Shown: positions 59,429 to 64,000 of the stretch, piece by piece | Numbering within the stretch: position 1 is the first letter of the stretch | Layout of the letters: the number at the start of each line of letters is the position of its first letter | Origin: Hemileia vastatrix | Lineage: Eukaryota; Basidiomycota; Pucciniomycetes; Pucciniales; Zaghouaniaceae | Direction: 5' to 3' | NCBI GenBank assembly: GCA_030280995.1 | Contig: JASXTE010000002.1 | Coordinates: 16,746,683-16,810,682, forward strand | DNA length: 64,000 bases | Notes under the pieces: model-generated | Told to the model about the DNA's origin: nothing | What the model saw: the letters and a program-made list of their open reading frames with translations, nothing else | Databases searched by the model: none | Translations under genes and position numbers: made by a program

Positions 59429-60542
59429 TGTGGTATGCGCCTCGCAGGTAGTTTGATTTTGGACCAATCAGCTCGCATAGTCCAGGAAGAACAAAGGGGA
59501 TTCATAGCGCAGTAGGAAGTGCTAAACTATAATATGTGTTTGTGTGTTTCAAGGACAAAGGGAAATAGAAGTGCGGAAGAGGATTCAGGGTCTGTGCACT
59601 CAGATTTTGCAGCAGGATGCGCTGCACAATGGGGAATTGTGTGTTATTGATTTAGGACTGCAAGCGCTGAACAATATGGACTTGGATTTTCCAATAATCG
59701 TGTGTTACGCACTAAGGAAGGAATTATGGCTTAAGGAAAGACTCAAGTGCAAAGTATACTGCACCGGGGCTAGTTTGGTAACTTACTGAAACAGGTGATA
59801 TAGGAGGTTAACTACTTAAAAGTCAAAGCAACTAGGATCAGCATTAGAAGGAGTCAAACTTGGAAGTAGCGCTGAAACAAACAAAGGTACAGTCAGGGGT
59901 GTGCATGTCAAGATGTCAAGTATGAGTTAAAAAAGTTAATACTAGTGTTAGTAAGGATAGGGTATGTTTTAGGCGCTGTAGTTGTTACAAGCGGTGTATG
60001 TAGTTTACTAATAGATTAGTTACTGTTTTACTAATGTAGCACTAGAGTCAGCGCTGGAGATCCACTAGGGAACTGTGTTTAGAGCGCTGGAAAAATATAA
60101 AAAGGGTATCGCATCTAGTAATAAAAAAGAGATCAAATTGACAAATAGTTAGTTAACATACAAGTAGTTAATAATTGTGGAGTCAAAGATATTAGATTTT
60201 CTGCAATCAATTGTTTGAGAATATATAGATTCAGTAGGATTAACTATTATTAGAGTTATTTTATTGCTATAATAAGGCATATTCAAAGAGAGTGCTTCAA
60301 GAGGGAGTAGCTGTGGATATTAGCGCTTGTTAAGAATAGAAATATCCAGATAGTAATACCTGTTTTTCCAATCTTTTAAACTCAGTTCTCAACTTATAAA
60401 CTTTCTAATCACATATTAGTGTTACACATTATTGCGCTGTTTTTAAAAATAAGAGTGGCAGGCGCTTCTTTTTAGAAATTGAAAAGAAGAACCAACCCAT
60501 CTCGCATTGTGTCTACTGCTTAGTACTTTAGAACTCTCTACA
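59429..60542 (+). repeat. Outer element 3' LTR
   Basis: TGTGGTATGCGCCTCGC start, CTCTCTACA end, 1,114 bp. Sense TATA ATATAAAAAGGG near 60,096-60,107. It contains roughly ten GCGC words, many as AGCGCT. A frame from 59,544 to 59,789 (ELCVIDLGLQALNN, FPIIVCYALRKELWLKERLK) is open and recurs in the 5' LTR. Confidence 0.92.
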
Positions 60543-60546
60543 ATGT
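60542..60546 (+). repeat. Target-site duplication of the outer element, right
   Basis: AATGT, the partner of 40,626-40,630; the LINE resumes with GTAGGTGCCCTCTC. Confidence 0.88.
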
Positions 60547-62830
60547 AGTAGGTGCCCTCTCACTTGACGTAAAGGGTGCTTTTCCCTCTGTTAACATCCA
60601 CAGACTCAAGGCTACACTACTTTCCCTCCCCCTCCCCCATAACCTGGTCACTCTTGTTATCAATTCACTCAAAGATAGATGCACCAGCATTGCCTTCTCT
60701 TCCTACAAATCTCCCCCCATTTTCTATTCTAAAGGCCTCCCCCAGGGCTCTCCCCTCTCCCCTATACTCTATATTACTTACAATTCCTCACTCCTCCGCC
60801 TTCCCTCCCTTTCTGCTAGCTGTTTATCTTTAGGTTTCATTGACGATGTTATTTTCTTAGCAGCTAACAAAGATCTGGTGTGGATAGTAGACAAACTGCC
60901 CTCATTAGGAATGAATGCCCTCTCCTGGGGTGCACACCATGCTGTAGTCTTTGACCACTCCATAACTAAGTGGCTTTTACTTTCCAAAAGATGCTCACTA
61001 CTCACCTCACCCCCCTACTCAACTTTAATAACCATAGTATTCCCCCTTCCCCTTCCATTAAATGGCTGGGTACCATACTTGACCCTACCCTCTCCTTCAA
61101 AGTAAATGGCTCAAAATTATCAGCAACATGTCTCCAAGCTGCAGCCAGTATCCATCACCTTGCCTCTTCAGGGTGGGGTATCCTTCTCAAACTCTACAAG
61201 ACCCTCATTGCTTCCTTGATTCACTCCCGTACAGACCAGTCAGCTATTGTATGGCACCTCCCCAAGAGAAACACGCGTACAGTTAGGATGCTCCAAGTGG
61301 CTGACAACCAAGCTATCAGAAGAGCACTTGGCTGTTTCAAGACCACCCCTGTGTGTATTCTTTTACATGATTCAGCGTCACTCACTTGTTTGCAGAGATT
61401 AGACATTGCAGTATACAAGGCCTGGATCCGCCTCCTCTCCCTCCCCCAAACAAATCCCATGGCAAAACTTGCCAGACAATTATCCAAAGCAACCCCTCCC
61501 AAAATTCACCGTCATCAACTCCACCATTGCACCTCAAGCAACCCTTTCCCTAGCGATCTCCCCCTAGATAGTCTTGACTTCAGATGCCGTTTCTCTCTCC
61601 CTCCATGGTCCCCACCTCTCTTTGACACTTCAATTGCCCCCAACAAGGAGACTGCACTCTGAGAAGTTCACTCTTCCCTCTCTCTTTCTCCCCTATCTAG
61701 CCATTTTATATTCACGGACGGATCCAAAACACCTACTGGCACATTTGCTGCTGCTTTTGACCCCAGCTTACCCTTCTCTTTTGTTTCTTGCCTAGGAAAT
61801 TCTACCCTATATTCAGTTTTTGAAGCTGAATTGATTGGAATTCTCCTTGGCCTTCGCCTCTTCCTGACTAATCCCTTATGGTACCAAATGAGCACCCTCA
61901 TAATACTAACGGACAACCAAGCAATTATTACAACCCTCTCATCCTCCTCTTTACCAACTTCTAACTCCTCTACAATCAACGCTATTATTAAAGCTACATT
62001 ATTCCTCTTCCAATGCAACCCCTCCCTACATATCAAGCTACTATGGTGCCCAGGACATGCTGGTATTGCTGGCAATGAAATTGTGGATAGCCTGGCCAAT
62101 CGCTCTAACCCTTTCGCGGCCCTGGCCCAATCAAGCCTGAATTTCAAACCCCCTCCTCCGTCCTCATCCTTTCCCAAATCGCTTCTCCAATCCCTGTCCC
62201 ACTCAATGCTCCTCACTCCTCCCTCTTCTAACTCTCTAAGAAAACTTTGTGGCCATCTTGGCCCTAATGTTATGCTAAACCAACTCTCTCTTCTCCCCAG
62301 ACCCAAAGCTACAGCCTTTGCACAAGTTCGATCTGGACACTGCCCCCTCCATCACTACCTCTTCAAATTCAAAGCGGTGGAGGATCCTTGGTGCACCAGT
62401 TGCAATTCTAGATGCAAGGACACCCCTGAACACCTTCTTCTACTATGCCCTGCCCATTCAGATCTGCGCTCTTGTCTCATCAAGACTGAAAAATCTCACA
62501 AAGTCCCATTTACCACTTCATCCCTCCTCTCACCATCTCCAATTATCTTAGAAGTTGCCTCATACTTAGTTGAAACCGGTAGATTTAAGAATAATCTCCC
62601 CTTATCATATGACCAGTAGTTTTCATTATTACATATTACTAACCGTAGTGTACATTATTTACTTATTACTAAACCCTTAGTGTCTACCTCAGTTCATCTC
62701 TTATTGCACGTGGCTTTGCAGCCTTCACCTTACTAGTAGCTACTCCAAAGTGTACTTAGCCCGTTTAACAATTGAGTCTCCTTCATGCCCCTTGCTGGGT
62801 GAGATTGTAAGAAATAAAAAATAAAAAAAA
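60543..62830 (+). pseudogene. LINE, 3' part (RT palm to RNase H and tail)
   Basis: Continues the RT broken at 40,630: GALSLDVKGAFPSVN, GLPQGSPLSPILY and FIDDVIFLA (60,836-60,862), so the catalytic DD is intact. A frameshift near 60,985 moves reading to NGSKLSATCLQAAASIHHLA and NQAIRRALGCFKTTPVCILL. RNase H is well kept: FTDGSKTPTG (61,712), FEAELIGILLGLRL, LTDNQAIITTL and WCPGHAGIAGNEIVDSLAN carry all acidic residues. A CCHC-like CTSCNSRCKDTPEHLLLLC end follows; the frame stops at 62,617. The 3' end is a TAAG/TAAA-rich tail near 62,808-62,830. Only a TGA at 61,660 and the frameshift break it. Confidence 0.9.
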
Positions 62831-63556
62831 ACTACCACTCTACTACAGAAATGACCAAGTAAAATGCAATTATATACTTATTTTTTACCGACACGGAGAC
62901 AGATCTCCTAAGTCATGAAATTAATATGGGTTCACTCCGGACGAAGCGCTGACACTGCTACCATGCTAGTAAGTCAATACACATCGTGCATGTATCACGC
63001 CCCATCATTATATAGCAGTACATACATTTTTAAATCAAGACTTATTGAAGTGGAATAATACCTAAGAGATGGAAATGGATTATATATATATTTTTAGTTG
63101 TAATATATTGTTTTGTGAACTGCTATAAGTTAATAAGTAGCGATCCCATGAGCTTGAGATCGCTTTCATTGGAAATCTAGATAGAAATACTAAGGATCTC
63201 AACGGAAGATTACATTAAAATTCATTTAAAATTTTTTAGAAAAAATATAAAAGAAATTTTGATTTAAATGGCTGGGGATTCACCATTTGTGTTGTGATAA
63301 TTTGTTTTTTACATCTTTGGATGGAAAATTGGGATGAACTGTACATTTTTCAGAACTCTACGCAGTTTCATGCCCTTCATCTCCAAGAGAGGATTGTAAT
63401 ACCAACTGGGTCTCTCAGCTTTATTTGAACCTGGTCGTTAAGATGCAAGAATAAAGGGTGTTGAGGATATTTTATTCGGGTGGTGTCTTGCCTTGACCCA
63501 TGTCAGGTCAAATTTAGGTCGCGACTAGAAAAGTGAATGAAAATGGATGCAGCTAT
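62831..63556. other. Intergenic DNA before U6
   Basis: GC content is slightly higher than in the AT-rich half of the window. I recognise no gene. Short inverted words (GAGCTTGAGATCGC) were not pursued as features. Confidence 0.35.
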
Positions 63557-63593
63557 GATTCGAACTCGGGGTTGGGTAAAACTGTATATATAT
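63557..63593 (+). promoter_or_regulatory. U6 promoter: B-box-like element and TATA box
   Basis: GATTCGAACTC (63,557-63,567) fits the pol III B-box core (TTCGA flanked as in tRNA T-loops). TATATATAT (63,585-63,593) lies about 26 bp before the likely U6 start. A TATA box is normal for U6. A B-box upstream of it is less usual and may be chance. Confidence 0.6.
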
Positions 63594-63611
63594 TTGAAAT
63601 AATTCACAACA

Positions 63612-63637
63612 TTCGCCCGCTTCGGCGGTGCATACGA

Positions 63638-63669
<32 letters not shown>

Positions 63670-63735
63670 GGCCCCTGCACAAGGATGACACATGTAGTCA
63701 GAATGGATTCACCTACGGGTGAAGATTTTTTTTTT
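63612..63735 (+). ncRNA. U6: U6 spliceosomal snRNA
   Basis: The catalytic RNA of the spliceosome. The 5' hairpin is CCGC-TTCG-GCGG with a stable UUCG cap. The core AAAATTGGAACGATACAGAG, AAGATTAGCATGGCCCCTGC and ACAAGGATGACA is essentially the universal U6 sequence: ACAGAGA (5' splice-site pairing), AGC triad and internal stem-loop are all present. The 3' end has a hairpin TTCACC-TACG-GGTGAA followed by ten T, a pol III terminator. Transcript about 115-120 nt; the 5' end is estimated from TATA spacing. No intron is seen. This is the most confident functional gene in the window. Confidence 0.95.
63726..63735 (+). terminator. RNA polymerase III T-tract terminator of U6
   Basis: Ten consecutive T directly after the 3' hairpin. 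Confidence 0.88.
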
Positions 63736-64000
63736 GTTATAAACCTCTGACAGTGAGTCCTCGGAAGAAAATTATCTCATATTTCAGAATTTATTTATCC
63801 TATTCTTTTACCCCAAAAAGCTCTCCCATTTAAATCACTGACTTTGACTTTCATTTCTTCTTGGAACTATAAAAAGTCATGGGTGTGGTGCTAATATTGC
63901 AAGAATATATTTTTGTGGAGTGATAGGAAGTTGATCAATAGAGTGTAAGTAATAAAAAGGAAGTTTCATTTCCTTTGCTCCAAAAGGTGGTCAACTAAAA
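63736..64000. other. Sequence after U6
   Basis: AT-rich, no supported feature up to the window end. Confidence 0.35.

Larger units (their letters stand above)
40631..60542 (+). mobile_element. Outer Ty3/gypsy LTR retrotransposon (nested host)
   Basis: Bounded by 1,114-bp LTRs with TGTGGTA and CTCTACA ends and a target duplication. Internal order without the insert: gag, protease, RT, RNase H, integrase, then two minus-strand genes. Its own length is about 11.5 kb; the rest is the inserted chromovirus (42,405-50,834 plus a 5-bp duplication). CpG is better kept than in the neighbourhood, mostly inside GCGC words. LTR pairs differ at a few percent of sites by eye, so it is moderately young. Confidence 0.9.

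Noticed and set aside
61668..62306. 212-codon minus-strand frame opposite the LINE RNase H
   Set aside because: Shadow of the sense RNase H frame, which has clear catalytic motifs.
63530..63600. Possible tRNA gene around GATTCGAACTC
   Set aside because: The T-loop-like word is present but I cannot form T-arm, anticodon arm or acceptor stem on either strand. Kept only as a B-box-like element.

Overview
The window looks like a transposon graveyard from an AT-rich filamentous fungus, most likely a basidiomycete and possibly a rust. The evidence is fungal-type short GT-AG introns (53-77 bp) with GTAAGT donors, Ty3/gypsy and Tad-like LINE families, a PIF/Harbinger-type transposase, C-to-T/G-to-A decay, and a spliceosomal U6 snRNA gene with a TATA box. 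I found no convincing single-copy host protein gene. The species call is inference; nothing here names the organism.

Layout. 1-2,544: the 3' LTR of a chromovirus (with a MITE inside it) sits in a decayed gag fragment, followed by a LINE fragment. 3,090-10,990: a satellite array with a ~607-bp monomer, each monomer carrying a long palindrome. 11-16 kb: AT-rich DNA with a TATGCATA-rich tract and a degenerate Harbinger-like transposase (14.2-15.8 kb). 16,667-21,127: a 4.46-kb, apparently non-coding DNA element whose ends match the ~260-bp MITEs. 21.5-32.3 kb: two copies, on opposite strands, of a gypsy-like family ('family D') that shows gag and protease but no reverse transcriptase, with LTRs head to head at 26,317/26,318. 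36.9-38.5 kb: a degenerate SANT/Myb-like gene that shares its terminal sequence with the Harbinger-like element.

38.5-62.8 kb is a nested stack. A LINE is split in its reverse transcriptase domain by a ~19.9-kb LTR retrotransposon (40,631-60,542, 1,114-bp LTRs). That element is split in gag by a chromodomain-bearing gypsy element (42,405-50,834, ~800-bp LTRs). Both insertions leave target-site duplications, and removing them restores the reading frame of the host element. 63.6 kb: U6 snRNA.

The most unusual content is on the minus strand between pol and the 3' LTR of both nested retrotransposons. Three spliced antisense genes (one in the chromovirus, two in the outer element) each encode a CX2CX6-7C-(12-14)-CX2CX6C motif, the spacing of a fungal Zn(II)2Cys6 cluster. 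Each has its own TATA box on the minus strand, and introns join the exons in frame. All three carry a few nonsense mutations in these copies, but the same design occurs in two quite different gypsy elements.
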